Part shown: in pieces, positions 25,725 to 33,173 of the stretch
How positions within the stretch are numbered: the stretch's first letter is position 1
Layout: each line of letters opens with the position of its first letter
Virus record (IMG/VR): IMGVR_UViG_3300032288_004022
Coordinates: 31,572 to 95,571 of that record
Length of the DNA stretch: 64,000 nucleotides
DNA from: a virus
Direction: 5' to 3' (one strand)
Program-made: the position numbers and the translations under genes
Notes under the pieces: generated by a model
Database searches by the model: none
What the model was told of the DNA's origin: nothing
What the model saw: only the letters and a program-made list of their open reading frames with translations

Positions 25725-26102
25725 TCAGTCCATTCTTCGCACCAGCGTGATTGATTTGCGTTTGGATTTTTTTCGCACAATGTCCAGCAAACTGCATGCC
25801 GGACCGTGCAGGATTTCTAGATCTTTGTTGACAAAAGTGCGTAAGGTGTAGCGGAACTGTTCCCAGTCATTGCGCAGGAATATGTTGATGGGGATTGAGC
25901 GATTGCTCTCCCACCACCATGTGCTGGCCAGTTCTAAAAACAGAATCTTGGAATTCTGATCCACCACAGTCCCAAAATCGTAGATCGTGGTCACAATGTC
26001 ATCTCTGTTTTGCACAATGCCCACGTATTCTGTGTTGGCGTACACACAGAGTGTGATAAAGGGATATTTTTCTGTCAATTTTTCAAATATATTGTTACCC
26101 AT
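25725..26102 (-). CDS. Hypothetical protein
   Basis: A minus-strand protein of 125 residues, the only reverse gene in this part of the genome. It has an alpha/beta pattern (FITLCVYANTEYVGIVQNRDDIV, then KILFLELASTWWW) and a strongly basic end (RKKSKRKSITLVRR) that could bind nucleic acid. It ends one base from the DnaE-like gene. No family recognised; the presence of IVTTIYDFG and the size recall small conserved proteins of T4-like phages, possibly regulatory. Confidence 0.65.
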   Translation of the reverse strand: MGNNIFEKLTEKYPFITLCVYANTEYVGIVQNRDDIVTTIYDFGTVVDQNSKILFLELASTWWWESNRSIPINIFLRNDWEQFRYTLRTFVNKDLEILHGPACSLLDIVRKKSKRKSITLVRRMD

Positions 26103-26124
26103 GCCGCGTCTATTTTAATTCTTA

Positions 26125-26131
26125 CTAAATA
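26125..26131 (+). promoter_or_regulatory. T4-like late promoter box (CTAAATA)
   Basis: CTAAATATAGG in the gap between the convergent pair and the GIY-YIG gene, 61 bases upstream of its start. It matches the heptamer found at other late genes in this window. Confidence 0.45.
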
Positions 26132-26191
26132 TAGGTGTAGTTCGCGATACTGGAAATATCCAACTACTCTATGATTGAAAGGAATCACAGC

Positions 26192-26710
26192 ATGACTACT
26201 TATACCAGAAACAGTCCGCCGGTTGGATACTATGTATACGCTTACCTGAGAGAAGATGCCACGCCTTACTACATTGGAAAAGGCACAGGATCACGTGCAT
26301 GGGCAGATCATAATTTAATCGCTGTTCCACCAAACAACAGAATAGTAATAGTTGAACAAAATCTAACAGATCTTGGTGCCCTAGCGATTGAAAGACGACT
26401 AATACGCTGGTACGGCAGAAAAAATATTAAGACAGGAATTTTACGAAATTTCACAGACGGAGGAGATGGATCTGAAGGAAGAATAACGTCGGACACCACA
26501 AAACAAAAAATCACTAGTGCAAAATCTGGCAAGAAACGAACAGATACTGTTTGGAACAAAGGTGTTAAGTATGGCCTCGAAATTAAGCGTAAACTTGATA
26601 TTTCAGGATTGGCAAAAGGACAGGGGTGGAACAAGGGAAAATCACTAAGCGAAGAGCATAAAGCAAACCTCAAGAAGGCATGGGAACGACGCAAGGCAAC
26701 CGCTAAATAA
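26192..26710 (+). CDS. GIY-YIG homing endonuclease (Seg-like) with NUMOD3-type tail
   Basis: A protein of 172 residues from ATG 26192 (AAAGGA lies 8 bases upstream; an in-frame ATG at 26171 precedes that site). The N-terminus has the GIY-YIG layout: [21 protein letters not shown], then a conserved Arg and Glu in the following helices ([10 protein letters not shown]). The C-terminus has repeated G-x-x-WNKG motifs (VWNKG, GWNKG) and a KKAWERRK helix typical of NUMOD3-type DNA binding. Free-standing GIY-YIG endonucleases of T4-like phages spread by cutting unoccupied alleles. It sits between two CTAAATA boxes. Confidence 0.88.
   Translation: MTTYTRNSPPVGYYVYAYLREDATPYYIGKGTGSRAWADHNLIAVPPNNRIVIVEQNLTDLGALAIERRLIRWYGRKNIKTGILRNFTDGGDGSEGRITSDTTKQKITSAKSGKKRTDTVWNKGVKYGLEIKRKLDISGLAKGQGWNKGKSLSEEHKANLKKAWERRKATAK
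26703..26709 (+). promoter_or_regulatory. T4-like late promoter box (CTAAATA)
   Basis: CTAAATAATAG overlaps the stop codon of the GIY-YIG gene and lies 5 bases upstream of the annotated ATG of the following virion gene. The spacing suggests either a nearly leaderless mRNA or a start further downstream. Confidence 0.55.
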
Positions 26711-26713
26711 TAG

Positions 26714-27784
26714 ATGTATTCAACTACAGTATATCTATACCAACAAATTGTCCGGGTGCTCTTGATAGACACCAGCGGCGGTTATTTTACAAAAAGGTAC
26801 GACCCAGTGTACGCAAAACAACTAACTATCAACAAGGGAGTAGACAACGTCATACTCTTTGAATTTATCAATCAAGACCAAAAGCCTGTGAACATTGCAG
26901 GTTCAAGTTTTGTTTTTCGTGTGGTAAATCAAGCCGGAGACGAACTCTTGATCACCAAGCCCATGGAAATATTGAGTTCGACCCTGGGCAGAGTCAAGGT
27001 GGTTCTCAACAACGAAGACACCATCAATATCCAAGCACAGCCTGCCAGTTACAGCATACAACGCACAGCCGGCAACTATGTGCAGGCAGCATATACCGAT
27101 GCCAACTCGCAAGCACGAGCAGATTGTAACATTGTGGATTCGGTGTTGCCGCAACATATACCGGCCGCGGAATGCACGGTGCCTGACATGTATGGAAAAA
27201 ACAATTACTTTGGAGTGGGCCCAACACAATGGCCAGATTGGGCATTGACTCCACAGCCACAAAACGCCATTCAAATGACCGAATTCTACTCCAGTTACAT
27301 GCCCACCAACGGTGCAAGTTTGACCACAGTCAAGTATGATCTTGTGACCTATACTGGTACTGTAAAAGTACAGGCCGCACAAAACTACGAATCAGTTTGG
27401 TATGATGTAACAGAGTCAAGACAGTATCTCAGTGAGACTGTGAGCGATTATTTCAATGTTGTGGGATTCCATCCCTTGTTACGCCTGGCGTTCAACAACT
27501 CCATTGGTTACGGTGCTCAAGCCAATGTTGTGGTTTCTAACGGAGTGGTGACTTCGATCAACATAACCAATGCTGGTGTGCAATATGTTGCACCACCATT
27601 TATCCAAATCTTGGGCAACGGTGCGGGAGCCCGAGCAACCTGTACAATTGATCCCAACGGTGGTGTGGCATCGGTAACAATCACCAATGGTGGTTCCGGA
27701 TATTTGCCAATTCAATTTCAAAGCAACATATCTGCCACCGCACTTTTTACCAATGGTTTGGTCCAAAACGTTCAATATCGTTGA
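26714..27784 (+). CDS. Virion protein (baseplate or fibre-like)
   Basis: A protein of up to 356 residues. LTINKGVDNVILFEFINQDQKPVNIAG and the following beta-rich region resemble the N-terminal domain of structural proteins of T4-like phages. The C-terminal third has beta-repeat segments such as VVSNGVVTSINITNAGVQYV and ATCTIDPNGGVASVTITNGGSGYL, as in phage fibre or collar proteins. The real start may be later, for example at the GTG or TTG codons around 26757-26763, since the ATG is only 5 bases from the late box. Expressed late and placed in the virion is the likely role. Confidence 0.7.
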   Translation: MYSTTVYLYQQIVRVLLIDTSGGYFTKRYDPVYAKQLTINKGVDNVILFEFINQDQKPVNIAGSSFVFRVVNQAGDELLITKPMEILSSTLGRVKVVLNNEDTINIQAQPASYSIQRTAGNYVQAAYTDANSQARADCNIVDSVLPQHIPAAECTVPDMYGKNNYFGVGPTQWPDWALTPQPQNAIQMTEFYSSYMPTNGASLTTVKYDLVTYTGTVKVQAAQNYESVWYDVTESRQYLSETVSDYFNVVGFHPLLRLAFNNSIGYGAQANVVVSNGVVTSINITNAGVQYVAPPFIQILGNGAGARATCTIDPNGGVASVTITNGGSGYLPIQFQSNISATALFTNGLVQNVQYR

Positions 27785-27809
27785 TTTAGTGTAGCTGATC
27801 TGTTACACT
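27781..27809 (+). promoter_or_regulatory. Promoter for the primase gene, placed for a leaderless transcript
   Basis: TTGATT (27781-27786), a 17-base spacer, TACACT (27804-27809) with extended TGT. The ATG at 27816 follows after six bases, the same spacing as at 19121 and 22363. The -10 box also lies in an 8-bp inverted repeat (TTAGTGTA / TACACTAA, 27786-27793 and 27804-27811), which may bind a regulator. Confidence 0.55.
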
Positions 27810-27815
27810 AACAAG

Positions 27816-28805
27816 ATGCTTGACATCCTTGCTTATCTGCCTGCCAAAAGAAAACCCAGCCCTCAAGGCTGGCTGAGTTTCAATGCAGTTTGTTGTCAGC
27901 ACAATGGACAAAGTCCAGACCGCCGCGGACGTGGTGGCATCAAGGTCACAGAATCGGGTTGGAGCTATCACTGCTTCAACTGCTCTTATACTGCCAGTTT
28001 CACACTCGGACGAACACTCAGCTTCAAGGCACGCAGACTTCTTGGGTGGATGGGTGTGCCAGACAATGAGATTGAAATGCTCAATCTTGAAAGCCTACGT
28101 CATCGCAACATGCACGGCATCCTGGAAGATCGTCAACGTGTTGCCAACATAGTTTCAGGAATTGAGTTTGCGGAGTCAGATGACTTCCCGCCATACACAG
28201 AAGTGGTCACACCTGAATTTCCTTTGTATTGGAATTATATTCGTCAGCGTCGAGTGCCCGAAGACTTTCCAGTGATGACATCGATCAAAACTGATGGTGC
28301 AAATTGGACTAGACCCTATGTGTTGATTCCGTTTACATATGACAATCAAGTAATAGGCTGGACTGCTAGATTTTTAGATAACAAGATTCCCAAGTATATC
28401 AATCACAGTCAACCCGGCTATGTGTTTGGCACAGATCTGCAACAGCCCGACTGGCGATATGTGATTGTCACAGAAGGCATTTTTGATGCACTCAGCATTG
28501 GTGGACTTGCACTGATGCACAACACCATCAGCGATGGCCAAGCAAAACTAATTCGCAGTCTGGGTCGAGAAGTCATTGTTGTGCCTGATCAGGACCTGCC
28601 CGGTACTGAATTGATTGATCGTGCAGTTGAACTAGGATACAGCGTGAGCATTCCGGCCTGGCCCGATCATGTCAAGGATGTCAACGATGCCGTGATAGAA
28701 TATGGTCGACTTGGAGCCTTGCTAACTATAATGGCAGCACGAGAAACCAGCCGAATTAAAATTGAAATAAGGAAGAAGCAACTTGTTAAAAGAATACGGA
28801 CTTGA
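27816..28805 (+). CDS. 61: DNA primase (gp61-like)
   Basis: A protein of 329 residues. The N-terminal zinc domain has CCQH (26-29) and HCFNC (52-56) as probable metal ligands. The TOPRIM domain has VTEGIFDALS and, about 35 residues on, VPDQDLPG, the acidic pairs needed for primer synthesis. The size and domain order fit T4-like gp61 (342). It makes RNA primers for lagging-strand synthesis together with gp41. The helicase gene starts inside its last 23 bases, coupling both subunits of the primosome. Confidence 0.9.
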   Translation: MLDILAYLPAKRKPSPQGWLSFNAVCCQHNGQSPDRRGRGGIKVTESGWSYHCFNCSYTASFTLGRTLSFKARRLLGWMGVPDNEIEMLNLESLRHRNMHGILEDRQRVANIVSGIEFAESDDFPPYTEVVTPEFPLYWNYIRQRRVPEDFPVMTSIKTDGANWTRPYVLIPFTYDNQVIGWTARFLDNKIPKYINHSQPGYVFGTDLQQPDWRYVIVTEGIFDALSIGGLALMHNTISDGQAKLIRSLGREVIVVPDQDLPGTELIDRAVELGYSVSIPAWPDHVKDVNDAVIEYGRLGALLTIMAARETSRIKIEIRKKQLVKRIRT

Positions 28806-30252
28806 TGTCCAACGACTGTTTCTAGAAATGATGTTGGAGGACGCACAAAGTTATGTGCGTGTTCAAAACATCTACAACCCGCAGAACTTTGATAGAAGTT
28901 TGAGACCTGCCGCTGAGTTTGTCAAAGAACACAGCGACAAGTTCAAGACCATGCCGGATCGCGCACAGATTGCGGCTGCCACAGGCATCAAACTACAGTC
29001 TGTGCCGGACTTGAACGAGGGGCACTTTGACTGGTTCATGAACGAATTTGAAGCATTTACCAAACGTCAAGAACTAGAACGTGCAATTTTGAAATCTGCA
29101 GACTTGCTGGAAAAAGGCGACTTTGAACCAGTTGAAAAACTCATCAAAGATGCAGTGCAAATATCACTCACCAAAGACATGGGCACAGACTACTTTGCTG
29201 ACCCTGCAGCTCGCATCAACAAGTATTTCAACTCGGGCGGCCAAGTATCAACGGGCTGGCCGCAACTGGACAGATTGCTGTATGGTGGATTCAGTCGTGG
29301 TGAGCTCAACATCTTTGCAGGCGGATCGGGTTCAGGTAAATCCTTGGTCATGATGAACATTGCACTGAACTGGTTACAACAAGGATTGAGTGGGGTGTAC
29401 ATTACACTGGAACTGTCAGAAGAACTCACAAGTTTACGAACAGATGCCATGTTGACCAATATGAGCACCAAGGACATTCGTCGAGACATTGACACAACAG
29501 AACTCAAGGTCAAACTTGTGGCCAAGAAGTCTGGACAGTATCGTGTGAAAGCACTGCCGGCACAAAGCAACATCAATGATATTCGCAGCTACATCAAGGA
29601 AGTACAGATTCAAACAGGAATCCGTGTGGACTTTATCATGGTGGACTATCTGGACTTGTTGATGCCGGTGAGTGCCAAGGTTTCGCCCAATGACCTGTTT
29701 GTGAAAGACAAGTATGTTTCGGAAGAACTACGTAACTTGGCCAAAGAGCTAGGGTTGTTGATGGTTACTGCGTCGCAGTTGAACCGTAGTGCAGTGGAAG
29801 AAATTGAATTTGACCACAGCCATATTTCAGGTGGTATCTCCAAGATTAACACAGCAGACAACGTGTTTGGTATTTTTACAAGTCGTGCCATGAAAGAGCG
29901 CGGCAAGTATCAGATCCAGTGCATGAAGAGTCGTAGTTCAACAGGTGTTGGGCAAAAGATTGACCTGGAATACAATATTGAAACCATGCGTATCACAGAC
30001 GAAGGCGGCGATGAAGGGACAGGTTACCAGAAGCCACAAAGCAGCATCATGGATTCAATCAAGGCTCGGAGTCAGGTCAAGACTGCCGATACCACAGAAG
30101 ATAGCACACCTACTCAGTGGGAAAAGCCGATTGGTGGAACTCATGCATGGGACAAACCAATGGCCAAACTTGATGACAGCCCAAAAGTAACAGCAGATGT
30201 TCAAAGTGCAAAACTAAAACAATTGTTAGGACAAATTAGATCATCACAATGA
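28783..30252 (+). CDS. 41: Replicative DnaB-type helicase (gp41-like)
   Basis: A protein of 489 residues starting at TTG 28783, 8 bases after AAGGAAG. The N-terminal helical domain is followed by the RecA-like motor: Walker A GGSGSGKS (180-187), VDFIMVDYLDL for Walker B, and ASQLNRSA for motif H3/H4. It is close in length to T4 gp41 (475). It forms a ring hexamer that unwinds the lagging strand template and activates the primase. It overlaps the primase gene and shares an ATGA with the radical-SAM gene. Confidence 0.93.
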   Translation: MLKEYGLDVQRLFLEMMLEDAQSYVRVQNIYNPQNFDRSLRPAAEFVKEHSDKFKTMPDRAQIAAATGIKLQSVPDLNEGHFDWFMNEFEAFTKRQELERAILKSADLLEKGDFEPVEKLIKDAVQISLTKDMGTDYFADPAARINKYFNSGGQVSTGWPQLDRLLYGGFSRGELNIFAGGSGSGKSLVMMNIALNWLQQGLSGVYITLELSEELTSLRTDAMLTNMSTKDIRRDIDTTELKVKLVAKKSGQYRVKALPAQSNINDIRSYIKEVQIQTGIRVDFIMVDYLDLLMPVSAKVSPNDLFVKDKYVSEELRNLAKELGLLMVTASQLNRSAVEEIEFDHSHISGGISKINTADNVFGIFTSRAMKERGKYQIQCMKSRSSTGVGQKIDLEYNIETMRITDEGGDEGTGYQKPQSSIMDSIKARSQVKTADTTEDSTPTQWEKPIGGTHAWDKPMAKLDDSPKVTADVQSAKLKQLLGQIRSSQ

Positions 30253-31220
30253 CATGTATTGATATTTTTAAAAATATAAACATTGTTGTTCAACAAAACA
30301 AATTAGCACTTTCGCCGTGTTGTATTTCGCCAGCTCGCCCAACAGAATTTATTGATTTTGCAAACAACAAATATCTTGTTGGGTTACGTGATGAAATGAA
30401 CCGTGGGCAATTTCCAACAGCATGTAGCAGTTGTAAAAATGCTGAAGATTCTGGATTGGATAGTAGACGAAAAGGTAGTAATGCGTGGTACACTGCACAG
30501 GGTATTAACAACAATACAGTTGAGTTAGTCCGCATGGATTACTGGACTGGCGATACGTGCAATTTGGCTTGTGTGATATGCGGTCCAGACAACAGTAGTA
30601 CTTGGAAACAAGAACTCGGTCTTCCTGTTGAGTTAAAAAAAGTAGTCAGCAATCAGTTTTGGAAAACTCTTGATCTCAGTAAGATAAAATTTATACATTT
30701 CAACGGTGGGGAACCGTTGTTGAGCAAAGAACATGTAAAATTTTTACATGCGGTTGAAAACAAAAATCAAGTACATCTAAATTACAACACCAATGGTACA
30801 ATACTACCAAGCGAAGAGTTATTAAACTTATGGGAACAATTCCGTTTAGTGCAGGTTGATTTTAGTATTGATGACATCGGAGAACGATTTGAATACCAAC
30901 GATTTCCTGCAAAGTGGAATCAAGTAGCTTCTAATTTGCAATGGTACATTGATAACGCACCGCATAATTGTATGTTTGCAGTTAACACATCAGTTGGCAT
31001 TTTAAATCACAGCAATTTGCAATTGTTAACAGCATGGCTGCAAACTAACTTTCACACCACTAGGTTTACAGATCCTATAGAGCATAGACAGCAACTAACC
31101 ATGGGAATATTTGCGTTACAAGATGCAGATAAAAGAAAGTCCAGGATAGAAATTATCCTGGACCAGATTGATCAAAGACGTGGCACAAACTGGCGTGCTA
31201 CATTTCCAGAATTAGTTTAA
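30249..31220 (+). CDS. Radical SAM protein (twitch-type)
   Basis: A protein of 323 residues. The cluster motif is CNLACVIC (C-x3-C-x2-C) near residue 102, followed by NGGEPLL (the GGE motif) and VDFSIDDIGERF for strand 5. An N-terminal region with CCISP and CSSCKNAE contains further cysteines that may hold a second cluster. Phages of this type often carry such twitch-domain radical SAM proteins of unknown substrate. It overlaps the helicase gene by 4 bases, is AT-rich relative to it, and ends sharing TTAA with a convergent gene. Confidence 0.8.
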   Translation: MTCIDIFKNINIVVQQNKLALSPCCISPARPTEFIDFANNKYLVGLRDEMNRGQFPTACSSCKNAEDSGLDSRRKGSNAWYTAQGINNNTVELVRMDYWTGDTCNLACVICGPDNSSTWKQELGLPVELKKVVSNQFWKTLDLSKIKFIHFNGGEPLLSKEHVKFLHAVENKNQVHLNYNTNGTILPSEELLNLWEQFRLVQVDFSIDDIGERFEYQRFPAKWNQVASNLQWYIDNAPHNCMFAVNTSVGILNHSNLQLLTAWLQTNFHTTRFTDPIEHRQQLTMGIFALQDADKRKSRIEIILDQIDQRRGTNWRATFPELV

Positions 31221-32134
31221 GCAGCTACACCTTTGATCACAACAAAGTTGAACACAGGTGCGTCAGATGCTGTGCCGCTCACAGAAGAAAATGTGATTCT
31301 AAAACTTCCATCTGCTACAGCAGTCACAAATGTCAGGTACGTGTTGGTACCTGATTTTTGATTCACAATCACAGTGTCAGTGGCAGCAACCAAGGTGTTG
31401 GTCACAGTAAAACTGGTGTATGCCGAAGTACCAGCAGCAGTGAACAAGGTAATAGCACCTGAACGTTTGCTGAGTGTGACTCCTGTGGTGCGACTGGTAC
31501 CTTGAGTTACTGTACCACCAGCACCGGCAGCGTAACCAACAGCAGTTCCTGCATCAGCCAACAACGGACGATTGAGATCATAAATGGTGATTGTGGTGCC
31601 ACCGTCTACACTGCTGAAACCAAATCTAAACGTTCCTGTGACGCCAAAGGTCAGTACATTGCTGCTCAAACCTTGTACGCCGGCAGTGCCCAGGCTCACT
31701 GCCGCAGGCAATGTCACGGTGTAGGCAGTGTTGGTAACAACAAAGTCAACGTATAGCATGCCAGCAGAACCTGTGGCCGGCCAGTTTGAAAAGCTCAAGC
31801 TCACATTGGCAGTTGGCGCAATCAACTGATACTGTGCAGCACTGTAGTCCACTGTGATCGACCCCGCAGTGGTGGTTTGTTGTAGATATGTGCAACTTAC
31901 ATCATTTAATTTAACGGCGTATATTAAGTTATCCGCCATGTTGTTGTCCAGTGTGGTACCTGTAAGCGCAGCCTTGAAAACGCCTTTGTTTTCCAAGTCA
32001 GTGATTTCCGTAGCAGCAATTTGAAAGTTGGTTTTGGTGTTTGTAAAATTGTCTCTAAAACCTTGGGTGTTGTTCTGTTGGCCAGCCACGGGATATGTGC
32101 CGTCTATGTTGTTGGGGTTGATTTGACTTGTCAT
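31217..32134 (-). CDS. Tail fibre-type virion protein
   Basis: A minus-strand protein of 305 residues. The N-terminus (PNNIDGTYPVAGQQNNTQGFRDNF) is a typical attachment motif of phage structural proteins. Residues 210-305 form a Thr/Ser/Ala-rich beta domain (SRTTGVTLSKRSGAITLF, then TDTVIVNQKSGTN) found at the tip of many tail proteins. It has its own late promoter and an AGGAA ribosome binding site. It is probably a receptor-binding or decoration protein. Confidence 0.75.
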   Translation of the reverse strand: MTSQINPNNIDGTYPVAGQQNNTQGFRDNFTNTKTNFQIAATEITDLENKGVFKAALTGTTLDNNMADNLIYAVKLNDVSCTYLQQTTTAGSITVDYSAAQYQLIAPTANVSLSFSNWPATGSAGMLYVDFVVTNTAYTVTLPAAVSLGTAGVQGLSSNVLTFGVTGTFRFGFSSVDGGTTITIYDLNRPLLADAGTAVGYAAGAGGTVTQGTSRTTGVTLSKRSGAITLFTAAGTSAYTSFTVTNTLVAATDTVIVNQKSGTNTYLTFVTAVADGSFRITFSSVSGTASDAPVFNFVVIKGVAA

Positions 32135-32154
32135 AGATATTCCTGTATAGTAGA

Positions 32155-32162
32155 TATTTATT
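32155..32162 (-). promoter_or_regulatory. T4-like late promoter (AATAAATA, minus strand)
   Basis: AATAAATA on the minus strand, 20 bases upstream of the fibre gene start at 32134 and back to back with the plus-strand CTAAATA at 32178. Confidence 0.7.
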
Positions 32163-32177
32163 CTAGCCTGTTGTACA

Positions 32178-32184
32178 CTAAATA
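32178..32184 (+). promoter_or_regulatory. T4-like late promoter box (CTAAATA)
   Basis: CTAAATA 19 bases upstream of the ATG at 32204, forming a divergent pair with the minus-strand AATAAATA box 15 bases away. Confidence 0.65.
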
Positions 32185-32203
32185 ATCCAAAGGCCCAGAT
32201 CGA

Positions 32204-32452
32204 ATGCAGAAAAAGACCCGAAGTTTACTTGAAGAACTGGATTCAATGTATGTAGAGCGTGACCGACGCCTGATCATTGAAACCCGAGCTGACAGTGTGA
32301 TTGCAAGTGCCATAAGACTAATTGAACAGATAGAATCTGAATTTGGTCCCGAGCAAGCAGAGAACCTCACAAGAAAATTGCTCAATGCAATACGCACCAA
32401 AGATGCCGGTAAATTTTCACGATCTGTTAGGAGAACAAATGCAGATACATGA
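32204..32452 (+). CDS. Small helical protein of the virion block
   Basis: An 82-residue, highly charged helical protein (LLEELDSMYVERDRRLIIET and onward). It is the first gene after a late promoter and overlaps the next coding start by 14 bases. Such short helical proteins at the beginning of late operons of T4-like phages are usually assembly-related, but I do not recognise a family. Confidence 0.7.
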   Translation: MQKKTRSLLEELDSMYVERDRRLIIETRADSVIASAIRLIEQIESEFGPEQAENLTRKLLNAIRTKDAGKFSRSVRRTNADT

Positions 32453-33173
32453 AATAACACACAAGCGGGTTGACGAAGCCATGCTCGGCGTTGCTGGTGC
32501 AATTGGCAGACAGATATCGGGAGCTTTGCAGAGAAAAGCCTTTGGTGGGGTAATAAGTCCAACTGGTGGTGCCACCATGGATCGTGCTCAGGCACTAAAA
32601 TTGGGGCAACAACTAGCAAACACACTGACGCCTGTGATGATGAAACAATGGGGCGCTGCTGTGCAGGCTGCCATGGCAAATAGCAAGAATCCCACCACCG
32701 GTGCTCCTGTTACCAGCGTGGCTGAGTTGACCCCGGACAGCAGAAACACTCTAAAAGCCGAGTTAGATGCCATGATCAGTCAAGCCATTCAACCTCGTGG
32801 TGGATTTGACTACAACAACTTAAAAAATTCCGCAGCAAAAGATACACTGTCACAAAATCAAGCCCAAGCCGTTACCGACAAAATCAGTCAGGCAGCGGAT
32901 CAAATATTCAAAGCCACTGTGGACCCTGCAGCCGGAATCAACACGGCACAAGCCTGGAAAAGTCTCGTGCAGGATGGAATTGCTGCGGCGCAAGGCATAA
33001 TAGCTTTTGAAGCCGGCGGCGGCTCCGGCGATGCAGCAGCAAAAACCAGAATGGATACTGATGATATGGGACGAATGATAATCAGCATCAAGGGAGGTCC
33101 TTTCCAACTCTATGACAACAGTAACCCTCAACACAAGGCTGCTGCTCAAGCCGCAGGGATACCAGTCTCATGA
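32439..33173 (+). CDS. Hypothetical late protein
   Basis: A protein of 244 residues from ATG 32439, preceded by TAGGAG; an in-frame ATG at 32343 lies inside the previous gene. The start MQIHEI has the M-x-(I/L)-x-E pattern also seen in MKLQEL and MKIFEV proteins later in the block, possibly a shared assembly or processing signal. The sequence is Ala/Gln-rich and helical with a beta end (GRMIISIKGGPFQLYD). It couples to the next gene through ATGA. Confidence 0.7.
   Translation: MQIHEITHKRVDEAMLGVAGAIGRQISGALQRKAFGGVISPTGGATMDRAQALKLGQQLANTLTPVMMKQWGAAVQAAMANSKNPTTGAPVTSVAELTPDSRNTLKAELDAMISQAIQPRGGFDYNNLKNSAAKDTLSQNQAQAVTDKISQAADQIFKATVDPAAGINTAQAWKSLVQDGIAAAQGIIAFEAGGGSGDAAAKTRMDTDDMGRMIISIKGGPFQLYDNSNPQHKAAAQAAGIPVS

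Noticed and set aside
28783-30252. Possible intein in the helicase gene
   Set aside because: The length (489) matches ordinary gp41 helicases and the Walker A and later motifs are contiguous.
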